Shown in pieces: positions 19,671-27,863 of a stretch of 64,000 bases of DNA; position 1 is the first letter of the stretch, and each line of letters starts with the position of its first letter. The notes beneath the pieces were generated by a model that worked only from the letters and a program-made list of their open reading frames with translations, searched no databases and was not told where the DNA came from. Position numbers and translations under genes: made by a program. Where the stretch lies: NCBI GenBank assembly GCA_029432815.1, contig JAROBA010000001.1:124001-188000 (forward strand), written 5' to 3'. The DNA is from Pontiellaceae bacterium B1224. Its GTDB lineage: Bacteria > Verrucomicrobiota > Kiritimatiellia > Kiritimatiellales > Pontiellaceae.

Positions 19671-22034
19671 TTATTCAACACCGATCGAATAGAAAACCGC
19701 TCCAGCACCACTGACCGTTCCCGTGTATGAGGTTTCAGTTGGAAGTCCTGTAATACCCGACGCCTCAACGGTCGGCGTTCCATTCACCAGATCGCTTGAG
19801 GTCATAATGCTATAGCTCTTACCCTCCACGGATTTCCAATCGAGTGTATAGGAGCCGCCATCCACAGCATACGCATTGATTTCCAACACCGAACTCCCAT
19901 TGGTTGGAACGGTTCCCGCCACATATTCTTCCCAGCTCAACAGGCCGTCCCCATCGTTATCCACGTCATCGTCTGCTTCAGTCAGCCCATAATCCAGCAG
20001 CCAGTTGATCGGTGTTCCATTCGATGTTGTTCCGGCATTGGCCGTAACACGAAGGGTATCGTTGGTGCCATTGCTGTCGGTATCGACAAATGCAAAACTC
20101 CAGAGGTCGGTATCAACGCCCGGCGCCAACGCCAAGCCATTATCCTCATAGGTACCGCCAAATGTCATCACATCGAACGAGCCATAGTTGGTTACACCGG
20201 TCATCCAACCGATGTCCAGAATCGTTCCGCTCTCAAAAACTACATCGGCAAGGCCAACTCGCTCTGCCCCGTTATCATTCCCACCCTCGCTGATATTGAT
20301 CGGGGTGACGCCGCCCTCATCGACGGTAATCTTAAGTGTGCTGCCTTCATTCTGATGCCAGAATCCGTCAAAATCAGAACGGGTAGATCCCAGGTCAATC
20401 AGGGAAGCTCCACTTCCATTCACATGGAAGGTTCCAACACCGCTGGCATTGCCAAGAGCCGCCCCAATGAGAGTTTTCAACTCTCCTCCCGACACATGCA
20501 CTGTACCGCTTCCGCCATTCACACCGCCAATCCACAGGCTCGCACGCCCATCGGTTCCCAATCCCGCACTGGCAATACGACCGGACAGCAACAAAGAGCC
20601 GCCGTTCAGGTTAATGCTACCGCTTGCGCCGCTCTCCCCCAGCTCGGTGGCATAGAGATCAATATTTCCGCCATTCACATTCAGGGTCCCATCTCCATCG
20701 GGGGAGTTCCAGCCAACATAGGAGGACCGTGCCGAGCCGCTAGGTTTTGGAAGGATCAGGTCACCTGAATTAAAGTTTACGATACCCGTGCGCCCTTGAC
20801 CGATATACAGCCTCATCTGACCCGCATTAGGAAGACCATCGAACGTACATTCGGAAACAAAACCGGAATCATTTACCGTAGCGTGACCAACATAGATGGA
20901 GTCGTCTTCATAGACCCCCCAGGTTGCGGCCGTTCCTGCCAAATCCTGGTTCCAGTTTGCCGCGTTGGTAGCATTCATATCGCTCCCGTTTCCTGTCCAA
21001 TACAGGGTTCGCGGACCGGATGGCGGAGGATTGGTCGGAGCAATGCTCGTATCACCAATGCCATAGGTCACTCGCAATGCGTTGTTGGTAAATGCAAAGC
21101 TCCAGTTATTCGTGTCCGTATTGATCAGCGCAAGGCCGTTATCGGTGACAACCGTATTCGTCGGGAAGGTGATCAAGTCCCATGAATTGGTTACATCCCC
21201 CATGTCGTCCCCACTGAATCCAAGCTGAAGCGTGGCACCATACTGGAACGTGACATAAGGCGTCTCGTTAGAGCCCCCCAGAATATTGATCTGCCCCAGA
21301 GAAAACCCATTGTCACTATCGACCGTGGCCGAAAGTGTGCCGAATTCACCCTGATCCCAGAAACCTCCGGCCGCATCATCCACGCCGCCGACATGGCCCA
21401 CTCCATCGCCAAATACGTTAAATGTACCCGCGCCTTCTGTAGATCCGCTGATCGTCACACCACGCAATGTTTCCAGAGTACCGCCGGTTAGATTGAATGT
21501 TCCCGTTCCCGCGTTTGCCAAAAACAGACTAGATCCACCTCCGGAATTGACCATCCTCAGCGTACCGCCGCTCAGATTGTAGGTCCCTTCGGACCCCGCA
21601 CCGTTTCCGAGCGTCAAATAGTTCAATCCAAGCAGACCACCGCTTTGATTGACGGTTCCTACCCCGCCGGAATTACCAATCCGGTCATTAAGATTCCTAT
21701 CGTAATCAACCGACAGGTTCGCTCCATCTACTACATTTAGCTCGCCAACGGTGGAGGTGTCATACGCCACACGGAAAACCAATGCAGTTTCAGTGGTGCT
21801 TAGCGTCGGAAGGTTTCCCGGAGCGGCGTTGATGTATGCCACATCAGTAACCCATGGAACCAAATTAGTTGTTGTATCCCCTCTGCGGTCGATCGTCCAG
21901 TTGCCCGCATCGTGCCAGTTCGTACTGACCGACCCGTTCCAATAAAAATAAGGTGCGGCCTGCGCAGCTGTTGCACCGAAGAGCGCAAGTGTGAGAGCCA
22001 GTCCAGCCCCTCTTTGCATTTTCTTTTTTTTCAT
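19671..22034 (-). CDS. Large secreted repeat protein (autotransporter-associated beta-strand type) with internal duplication
   Basis: 787 residues, signal peptide (LALTLALFGATAAQAA). Two homologous halves each begin with a W-G..-W---NW block (FYWNGSVSTNWHDAGNWT; LYWTGNGSDMNATNAANW) and continue with GT(Y/F)N(L/V)-GG beta repeats. They resemble PATR-type (autotransporter-associated) beta strands, but no C-terminal beta-barrel is present. Near 700 is an EF-hand-like calcium loop (DDVDNDGDGLLSWEEY). The last 75 residues are the shared C-terminal module ending FYSIGVE. AGGAGC precedes the start. Likely a cell-surface or released scaffold or glycan-binding protein; no enzymatic motif seen. Confidence 0.75.
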   Translation of the reverse strand: MKKKKMQRGAGLALTLALFGATAAQAAPYFYWNGSVSTNWHDAGNWTIDRRGDTTTNLVPWVTDVAYINAAPGNLPTLSTTETALVFRVAYDTSTVGELNVVDGANLSVDYDRNLNDRIGNSGGVGTVNQSGGLLGLNYLTLGNGAGSEGTYNLSGGTLRMVNSGGGSSLFLANAGTGTFNLTGGTLETLRGVTISGSTEGAGTFNVFGDGVGHVGGVDDAAGGFWDQGEFGTLSATVDSDNGFSLGQINILGGSNETPYVTFQYGATLQLGFSGDDMGDVTNSWDLITFPTNTVVTDNGLALINTDTNNWSFAFTNNALRVTYGIGDTSIAPTNPPPSGPRTLYWTGNGSDMNATNAANWNQDLAGTAATWGVYEDDSIYVGHATVNDSGFVSECTFDGLPNAGQMRLYIGQGRTGIVNFNSGDLILPKPSGSARSSYVGWNSPDGDGTLNVNGGNIDLYATELGESGASGSINLNGGSLLLSGRIASAGLGTDGRASLWIGGVNGGSGTVHVSGGELKTLIGAALGNASGVGTFHVNGSGASLIDLGSTRSDFDGFWHQNEGSTLKITVDEGGVTPINISEGGNDNGAERVGLADVVFESGTILDIGWMTGVTNYGSFDVMTFGGTYEDNGLALAPGVDTDLWSFAFVDTDSNGTNDTLRVTANAGTTSNGTPINWLLDYGLTEADDDVDNDGDGLLSWEEYVAGTVPTNGSSVLEINAYAVDGGSYTLDWKSVEGKSYSIMTSSDLVNGTPTVEASGITGLPTETSYTGTVSGAGAVFYSIGVE

Positions 22035-22100
22035 AATATTGCTCCTGATTTAGTCAGAACGAATACGGCAGGCCGTGCCCGTTCCTGAATACATATCGGG

Positions 22101-22865
22101 TTAAATAAGAAATCTACGGCGAATCAGAACTAAACCACCCGCCGAACCAACAAGCAGACCCAGTGTGGCAGGCTCCGGGATGGCCACAGCAATGCCGGCG
22201 TCATTAATGTCAGCCGTGTTGCCACCCGATATCTGAAATCCGACCATGTCAGCAATGGTATTACCGCCGGTAAACGTAAAATCCCCAACCGCGAACGTAA
22301 CGCCTGCGACATCCCGGTTACTGAGATTACCACCGTTGGTCCGCTCATAATCCCAGCCACCGATTTGCACCTCAGCATCGGTGCCAACCGTATCCGTAAT
22401 TGCATTTCCGTCGGTATCCACCAGATAGACCCCGCTCGCGGGGGTGCCGTTATTAAACAGGAAGAATGTAGTCGCCGTAGTAAACGCGGCAGCGTCAAAC
22501 CTGAAGTGATCGCCGGGAGTATAGTTATCCCCGCGGAGATCAAGACACGCGGTTCCCAGATCCAGATCCGTTAAAGCCGTAGACAACGCGGGTACCGTAG
22601 CACCCGGGTGATACATAATACCCTCTGCAGCTCCGACATACGACGCTCCCGAAACTGCTGCGGGCACAGTCGTATAGGTTGTACCGTCCGCCACAAAAGA
22701 CTGCATCACCGAATTGGTAAGGTTATTAAGGTTGGCAGTGGTCGTTGTGGTAAATGCGCTCCCCTCGCCATCCAAAGCCGTCACGCTGGTGATCACCGCA
22801 GCATTGATGGAACCAAGCATTCCTCCGACTAAGGCGAGGCACAGCATTGATTGGGTCTTTTTCAT
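22101..22865 (-). CDS. PEP-CTERM sorting-signal protein
   Basis: The ATG at 22865 follows AGGAGC and starts a signal peptide (MKKTQSMLCLALVGGMLGSINA). The 254 residues end with IPEPATLGLLVGSAGGL plus an RRRF tail: the PEP motif, a hydrophobic span and a basic end, recognised by exosortase-type systems. The middle is low-complexity beta-rich with Thr and Gly, no recognisable domain. No exosortase gene is in the window. It is the first gene of the saccharide operon. Confidence 0.85.
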   Translation of the reverse strand: MKKTQSMLCLALVGGMLGSINAAVITSVTALDGEGSAFTTTTTANLNNLTNSVMQSFVADGTTYTTVPAAVSGASYVGAAEGIMYHPGATVPALSTALTDLDLGTACLDLRGDNYTPGDHFRFDAAAFTTATTFFLFNNGTPASGVYLVDTDGNAITDTVGTDAEVQIGGWDYERTNGGNLSNRDVAGVTFAVGDFTFTGGNTIADMVGFQISGGNTADINDAGIAVAIPEPATLGLLVGSAGGLVLIRRRFLI

Positions 22866-22928
22866 TTTTTTGCTCCTTTTATTGCAAAGGCATTCCCACA
22901 GGCCTGCCATGGATTTATATTTCAGATA

Positions 22929-22950
22929 TATTGCATTAATATGTGCAATA
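22929..22950. promoter_or_regulatory. Candidate LacI-type operator
   Basis: Perfect inverted repeat TATTGCA-TTAATATG-TGCAATA, 64 bases upstream of the PEP-CTERM start and downstream of the LacI gene at 23202. Its size and symmetry suit a LacI-family operator. The rest of 22866-23201 contains no gene that I can support; 23100-23190 has a hairpin AAGG-ATG-CCTT and a GTCCTAC end as in the REP-like elements. Confidence 0.45.
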
Positions 22951-23201
22951 GCCACCCGGCAATGGTTCAAGTTATTTTTCACTTATATTTCATTCCGGCA
23001 GATTAAAGTCATTGTACAAAGGGGATACGAAGATGTTTTCCTCTAAAACGCACCGTTCTATACAGCAATGTCAATTAAGCATAGGTCTATTAGACAACTT
23101 CACCTTGATTCATCGCTTTTGATCCGGCCAGGAAGGATGCCTTCGGTACGTATCGCCGCCATCTTGACGACTCTGTCCTACGTAAGAATTACCCAAAAAT
23201 G

Positions 23202-24242
23202 CTATAAACGGGCACCCTGTTCAGGCGGAACAAAGGATGGCGCGACCCATGTTCCGGTTGACTTGGAATCGGAGGAGTCTGACATTTTCATCAGTAAAAG
23301 CTCCAAGGCCTGTTTACCCACCCGATTGAGTTTCAGATCAATCGTTGCCGGCCGGGGATGCATCTGTTCCATCAGGAATTGATCATTATTGCAGCCAATC
23401 AGCTCGATGTCCCGCCCCGGTTCAATCCCCCGCTGGCGCAGTCCATTAAAAACGGCCAGCATCAGATCATCGCTGACGCAAAACACGCCGGTGGGCCGCG
23501 GGTTCAGCGCAGCCAACCGCTCAATCAACGGCTGGGCTCGAACTGCAACACCCGTTGGGGGATCCTGAAATTCGCCCTCAATTACCTCAGCAGATTTTCC
23601 ATAAAGCTTCAGCACCCGCAGAAATTCGTCACGTCGCCCGATAAAAGAAGAGTGCAGAGGCGATGCATTGAGAATGGCCATTTGCTGATGCCCTTTTTCA
23701 ACGAGATATTCAGCAGCCATCGCCCCAACCGGCCGGTTGTCGTATAAGACATAATTTGCAGCAGGCTGCTTCATACTTTCCATCAGGAAACACCACACAA
23801 CCGGAATGCGTTCGAGCGTCTTTGCGATCTTAGGAAACAGTTCCGGATTTCCGAACAAAATCACGCCGTCCGCCTGTCGGCGCGCCAATACAGGCGGAAT
23901 GACCTCGCCATGCGGACAATGCGAAAGAACCAGATCCATACCCTGCTCTTCCACCCCGCGCATGATGCCATCCAGCAGCTTTGAGAAATAGGGAAGACTC
24001 AACATTTGGGCCGGGGAATACGCGCCCAGCGAAAGGAAATCAATGATGCCTGTTTTCACGCCGGCACGAGTGGTTGGTTTAGGACCGGGGCGTACGGCCC
24101 GTTTCACATAGCCCACTTCCGCAATCGCTTTGTCAACCGCTGCCGCCGTGGCGGGGGCCACGTTTCGCTCGCCGTTAATGATCCGTGATACGGTTGATGG
24201 GGATACCTTCGCCTTTTTGGCGACATCATATATGGTTGCCAT
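23202..24242 (-). CDS. LacI family transcriptional regulator (sugar-responsive)
   Basis: Start at ATG 24242 (MATIYDVAKKAKVSPSTVSRIING), with AGGA upstream; longer frames would cover the promoter. 346 residues: an N-terminal helix-turn-helix (1-25), the hinge and a periplasmic-binding-protein-like ligand domain (GVILFGNPELFPKIAKTLERIPVVWC; GVFCVSDDLMLAVFNGLRQRGIEPG; RPATIDLKLNRVGKQALELLL). The hinge helix is short of the usual AxxL pattern (GPKPTTRAGVKTG), which is unusual. Placed between two operons that it may both regulate. Ligand unknown. Confidence 0.88.
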   Translation of the reverse strand: MATIYDVAKKAKVSPSTVSRIINGERNVAPATAAAVDKAIAEVGYVKRAVRPGPKPTTRAGVKTGIIDFLSLGAYSPAQMLSLPYFSKLLDGIMRGVEEQGMDLVLSHCPHGEVIPPVLARRQADGVILFGNPELFPKIAKTLERIPVVWCFLMESMKQPAANYVLYDNRPVGAMAAEYLVEKGHQQMAILNASPLHSSFIGRRDEFLRVLKLYGKSAEVIEGEFQDPPTGVAVRAQPLIERLAALNPRPTGVFCVSDDLMLAVFNGLRQRGIEPGRDIELIGCNNDQFLMEQMHPRPATIDLKLNRVGKQALELLLMKMSDSSDSKSTGTWVAPSFVPPEQGARL

Positions 24243-24287
24243 GTTTTGTCCTAATTCACACTCGCTCAGAAACACTGAAGGTAGAGC

Positions 24288-24316
24288 GAAGTATGAACGT
24301 AGACAAGACTGTTTTA
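24288..24316 (-). promoter_or_regulatory. 29-bp promoter/operator element, copy A
   Basis: On the minus strand TTGTCT is followed 17 bases later by TACCTT, a plausible -35/-10 pair in front of the LacI start at 24242. Copy B at 25262-25290 matches in 25 of 29 bases and is followed by a better -10. Confidence 0.5.
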
Positions 24317-24349
24317 GCATCTCCCCTTCCAATGGCGGGGTACAGCGGC

Positions 24350-25153
24350 TCAGCCCATGACACGAATGGTGTAACCGGTATTTAATACACTGCCGCCCGA
24401 AAGGCGCAAGATGTCGGGATTATTTTCCAGCCGGCCATCGCTGCAGGAAGGATCATCATACGATGACCAAGGCTCAACACATACGAAAGCGGCTCCCGGC
24501 CTGGACCATAATGTCAGATACTGAGCATCACGAATCTCGATCTTCAGATCGCGCGCCTTCAGGCTGGATTTCAAACATACGATACCAGGCCGAATATCTG
24601 AAAAAATAACAGCGCCTCCCGAGAAGAGTGATTCTGAAAGCTGAACCTGTTTAACCCCGGCAGCATCTTCAAACTCGACGGAATAATCTTCAAGCCGGGC
24701 GCACTCCAGGTCCAGCGCGAAAGCGGGATGCGATCCGATCATGAAAAGCATCTCCTCCTTTCCGAGGTTTTTGACACAGTAAAGCACTTCCAGCTCCTCG
24801 CCGCGCAACCGGAACTTCACTTCAAGAACAAAGGGAAATGGGTATTGGGTTAATGTCTTCGTATCGGACTCGAACGCAAAAGTAACCTGATCCGTACCGT
24901 GATGAACCAGCATCGCAGTTTTCCGGCGCACTAATCCATGCTCCGGAATTTTATAAACACGATCGTTAATCCTCGTTTGCCCACCGCACAACTTTCCAAC
25001 GATTGGAAAAAGGATCGGCGCGCTGCCTCCCCAAACGCTCGGATCGGCCTGCCATATGATTTCCCGCTCTTCCAATTTATCATAAAAAGAGCATAGCTCC
25101 GCGCCGTGTTTATTGATTCCGACACGAAATCGGCTGTCTTCAATCGTGATCAT
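24350..25153 (-). CDS. Aldose 1-epimerase-like protein (mutarotase, LacX-like)
   Basis: 267 residues of beta-supersandwich. The recognisable points are PILFPIVGKL, EHGLVRR (catalytic His region), GSHPAFAL (second His) and VEPWSSYDD (Glu). Such enzymes interconvert alpha and beta anomers of aldoses and often partner with intracellular glycan breakdown. No signal peptide, so it works in the cytoplasm. It lies between the GH92 gene and the LacI gene, which carry the same 29-bp promoter element. One exact palindrome (24994-25008) lies inside, encoding FPIVGK. Confidence 0.8.
   Translation of the reverse strand: MITIEDSRFRVGINKHGAELCSFYDKLEEREIIWQADPSVWGGSAPILFPIVGKLCGGQTRINDRVYKIPEHGLVRRKTAMLVHHGTDQVTFAFESDTKTLTQYPFPFVLEVKFRLRGEELEVLYCVKNLGKEEMLFMIGSHPAFALDLECARLEDYSVEFEDAAGVKQVQLSESLFSGGAVIFSDIRPGIVCLKSSLKARDLKIEIRDAQYLTLWSRPGAAFVCVEPWSSYDDPSCSDGRLENNPDILRLSGGSVLNTGYTIRVMG
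24994..25008. repeat. TTCCAACGATTGGAA palindrome inside the mutarotase gene
   Basis: Exact member of the family within a conserved FPIVGK segment. Confidence 0.9.
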
Positions 25154-25202
25154 ACTAGCTCAGCTCTTCCCTGATCTATCATAGGTTTTTTCTTCCCGAA
25201 TG

Positions 25203-25222
25203 TACGGCATGTCTATGCCGTA
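25203..25222. promoter_or_regulatory. Hairpin in the leader of the mutarotase gene
   Basis: TACGGCAT-GTCT-ATGCCGTA, eight perfect base pairs with a four-base loop, lying between the promoter-like element and the mutarotase start. It could be an operator or a leader structure. Function unknown. Confidence 0.5.
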
Positions 25223-25261
25223 TCCGAAAATGGGGTTATACAGAAGACCTATAAATAGATA

Positions 25262-25290
25262 GAAGTACAAGCGTACACAAGACTGTTTTA
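25262..25290 (-). promoter_or_regulatory. 29-bp promoter/operator element, copy B
   Basis: Matches 24288-24316 in 25 of 29 bases. On the minus strand it supplies TTGTGT (-35), then 17 bases, then TATTTA (-10, just beyond the element), before the mutarotase gene. Because both copies flank the regulator, they may be the LacI protein's own binding sites. Confidence 0.55.
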
Positions 25291-25346
25291 TCACCCATCA
25301 CTTTTCAGACACGAAACGGTTACCGCCACTGATATTGGTAAACGTA

Positions 25347-25412
25347 GCGCTTCCAGCCTATCTGCCCCGGCATAGCCGAGCGACTGCAGACCGGCGGGAA
25401 GCACGGTCCTAC
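25347..25412. repeat. Degenerate copy of the REP-like inverted repeat
   Basis: GCGCTTCCAGCCTATCTGC on one side and CAGACCGGCGGGAAGCACG-GTCCTAC on the other mirror the arms at 8574-8647, with several mismatches. It sits directly at the 3' end of the GH92 gene, reaching its stop codon. Confidence 0.55.
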
Positions 25413-27766
25413 ATTTCGCTTCCCAAAGCTTTGTTCGGCTGAGGGCTCATGGTGAGTTCCAGCTCGCCGCCTTGCACAATTTCGCTGTGACGCAGGTAGG
25501 TTCGTTTGAGCGGATTTCCATTGAGCTTGATGGATTGGATATAGACGTTTTCCGGAGAATTATTGAGGGCTTTGATGATAAACGTTGCGCCCGGATAGTA
25601 CCGACGGTCCAGCGAGATTTCGATCCGGTCAAAGATAGGGCTTCCGATCCAATAGATCGGATCCGGCTCGGTGCCGGCGGTGAGCTGGAACAGGCCGATC
25701 TTCATCAGCACCGCCAGACTGCCCATCAATCCCTGATCTTCATCACCGCTGTAGCCATGCTCCGGATCGAGGTCGGAGTATACCGCATCCACCACCTGTC
25801 TGGACCAATACTGCGTCTTCCAGGGTGCCCCCAACGGACTGAACAGGAACGCGGCCTGCATGCTGGGTTGGTTTCCGTAGTTAATGGGGATACGCCGGTT
25901 ATGTTTTTTTGCTTCCTGCGAATGCGCTTTCCCGGCGGTAAAATCCTGCTTTCCCGATTCCTGAAATGCGGTTTCCAAACGTTGGATGGCAACGTCCCGA
26001 CCGCCCATCAGATCTGCCAGCCCGAGAACATCGTGCGGCACGAACCAGGTGCCCTGCGCCGGATTCGATTCCACAAATCCATTTTCATATTCATAGGGAT
26101 CGTAGGGCGTCTGCCAACTTCCATCAGGGTTCCGGGGGCGCATAAAACCGGACTCGGCATCGAATGCGTTGCGATAGTTTTGCGCTCGGTTGGCATACGT
26201 TTCGGCATCCTGCGGATGGCCGAGGGCCTCAGCCAGCTGAGCCAGCGTATGATCCTGAAAGGCATATTCCAGTGTTTGCCCGGTACCGCGCAGATGGAAA
26301 CCATCCTCTTTCTCCACCGCAGGAAGTGGAAAAGGAATGTAGCCTTTTTCCAGATAGTATTTCATGCCCCCGCCGGTCTGCGTGAAATGTTCATATCCGG
26401 CGCGCGACATAATACCCGATTCGGAATGGCTCTCTTTCAACGCCTGATAGAGCAGATCGATGTCTGTATCGCGGAGACCCTTCATATAATTCGACACGAG
26501 AAACGGCGTGGCCGAAGCCCCCGTCATAACATAGGTATAGTTTCCGCCACTGGGGCCGCGCGGGATTTGTCCGCCATCTCGATAATATTGCAACAAACTG
26601 TTCCCAACATTGGAAGCCACCTCGGGGTACGCCAGCGGCCACAGGGTTGCGATGGTCCATTGCGCGCCCCAGAAGGAATCGGAATTGTGGTGATTGAAGA
26701 GCGGTCGGCCGTCTTCATCGATTGGTATCTGCCGCGTCCGGGCAATCGGCCCGGTCTGATCGGTATATTCACCACTCGCATCGGAAATAATTCGGCGGCC
26801 CTGCAGGGCATGCCAGAGATCGGTGTAAAAGCGGCGTTGTTGTTGGCGGGTTCCGCCCTCAACCTTGATTACCGAAAGCCACTCGTTCCACTGCATTCTG
26901 GCGTCAGACACTGCCGCATCGAAATCCCAGCCCGGCAGCTCGGCGTCCATGTTGGCCTGCGCATTTTCGGCCGAGACATAGGAAATGCCGACCTTCATCA
27001 GCACTTCCTGCTCGTCGCCTTCGAGGCCCAGCAACAGCCCCGCTTCCCGGCCGGCAATGCTGGAGCCGCCGGAAATGGTCTTAAATTCATTCCATGCTTC
27101 GAAGGTTGCAATGGGCCGATTGAGCTCCGCATAGAAAAACACCTTGGTCGGACGAAAACGGCGGCGGGTCGCTTCGTTGGTCACAAAGCCCGCCAGTGCA
27201 TTCGTTCCCTTCCGCCATGCTTCGGCATAGCCCAATTCAACCGGTCCCATATTACCGCTTAATTGAAAAAGGACCTGTTGTTGTGCGCTCTTGGAATAGG
27301 TGTAGCGATGAAAGCCGACCCGGTCGGTAGCCGTCAGTTCAACCTCAATCCCGTAGCGGTCCAGTGTGAGTTTGTGATATCCGGGAGCGATCTCCTCGGT
27401 TTCATGACTGAAGCCCGAATAGAAATCACCTTTTATCTTTTCCACCGACTCAGCCGAAGCAATCGGCATGACGGATAAGGCGGACAACTGCCATGCGTGC
27501 ACATGACTGAATCCCTTGATTTCTTTACTATGATATCGATAGCCGCTTCCCCATGCGCCGCCCAGCTCCGTATCGGGACTCAGATTAACCATCCCGAATG
27601 GACGCGATGCGGAATCAAAGAAAAACCAGCGGCTGTTTGCGGAGTCCAGTTGCGGATAGACCAGATCAACGGGTTGCTCCGCATTGGTGCGGCGTTCAAA
27701 ACCCGATACGAAAATTAGAAAAACAAGGGAACATGCGTTTAACAGATTCAGCTTCATAGAATTCAT
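25409..27766 (-). CDS. Secreted GH92 family glycosidase (alpha-mannosidase type)
   Basis: 785 residues with a signal peptide (LVFLIFVSGF...NAEQ). GH92 has an N-terminal beta-sandwich (FFFDSASRPFGMVNLSPDTE...GSGYRY) and a C-terminal toroid. Near 359 is HNSDSFWGAQWTIATLWPL; near 670 is HGYSGDEDQGLMGSLAVLMKIGLFQL, then the family ending YWIGSPIFDRIEISL. GH92 enzymes are calcium-dependent exo-alpha-mannosidases. The usual GN(D/E)D is GYSGDED here, so acidic residues are kept but spacing differs; activity on alpha-mannose is likely but not certain. It is followed by a REP-like element and preceded by the repeat protein and terminator. Confidence 0.82.
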   Translation of the reverse strand: MNSMKLNLLNACSLVFLIFVSGFERRTNAEQPVDLVYPQLDSANSRWFFFDSASRPFGMVNLSPDTELGGAWGSGYRYHSKEIKGFSHVHAWQLSALSVMPIASAESVEKIKGDFYSGFSHETEEIAPGYHKLTLDRYGIEVELTATDRVGFHRYTYSKSAQQQVLFQLSGNMGPVELGYAEAWRKGTNALAGFVTNEATRRRFRPTKVFFYAELNRPIATFEAWNEFKTISGGSSIAGREAGLLLGLEGDEQEVLMKVGISYVSAENAQANMDAELPGWDFDAAVSDARMQWNEWLSVIKVEGGTRQQQRRFYTDLWHALQGRRIISDASGEYTDQTGPIARTRQIPIDEDGRPLFNHHNSDSFWGAQWTIATLWPLAYPEVASNVGNSLLQYYRDGGQIPRGPSGGNYTYVMTGASATPFLVSNYMKGLRDTDIDLLYQALKESHSESGIMSRAGYEHFTQTGGGMKYYLEKGYIPFPLPAVEKEDGFHLRGTGQTLEYAFQDHTLAQLAEALGHPQDAETYANRAQNYRNAFDAESGFMRPRNPDGSWQTPYDPYEYENGFVESNPAQGTWFVPHDVLGLADLMGGRDVAIQRLETAFQESGKQDFTAGKAHSQEAKKHNRRIPINYGNQPSMQAAFLFSPLGAPWKTQYWSRQVVDAVYSDLDPEHGYSGDEDQGLMGSLAVLMKIGLFQLTAGTEPDPIYWIGSPIFDRIEISLDRRYYPGATFIIKALNNSPENVYIQSIKLNGNPLKRTYLRHSEIVQGGELELTMSPQPNKALGSEM

Positions 27767-27790
27767 TCGTTTAAGTTACCCGAAACAAGC

Positions 27791-27822
27791 AAAAAACCAA
27801 GGCCGGCGACGGCCCTGGTTTT
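27791..27822 (-). terminator. Terminator between the repeat protein and GH92
   Basis: AACCAAGGCC / GGCCCTGGTT stem (one mismatch) with six A's on the left (T-run on the minus strand). It follows the stop of the repeat-protein gene and precedes the GH92 start. Confidence 0.75.
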
Positions 27823-27863
27823 GTGGTTACGGTTTATTCCGGCATCAACCGGACAACCTCCTG

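Noticed and set aside
19671-22034. Classical autotransporter
   Set aside because: The beta repeats fit, but there is no C-terminal beta-barrel; the protein ends in the short shared module.
25472-27262. 596-codon plus-strand frame opposite GH92
   Set aside because: Mirror of the GH92 gene, no recognisable motif, no Shine-Dalgarno; the minus frame has a full GH92 fold.
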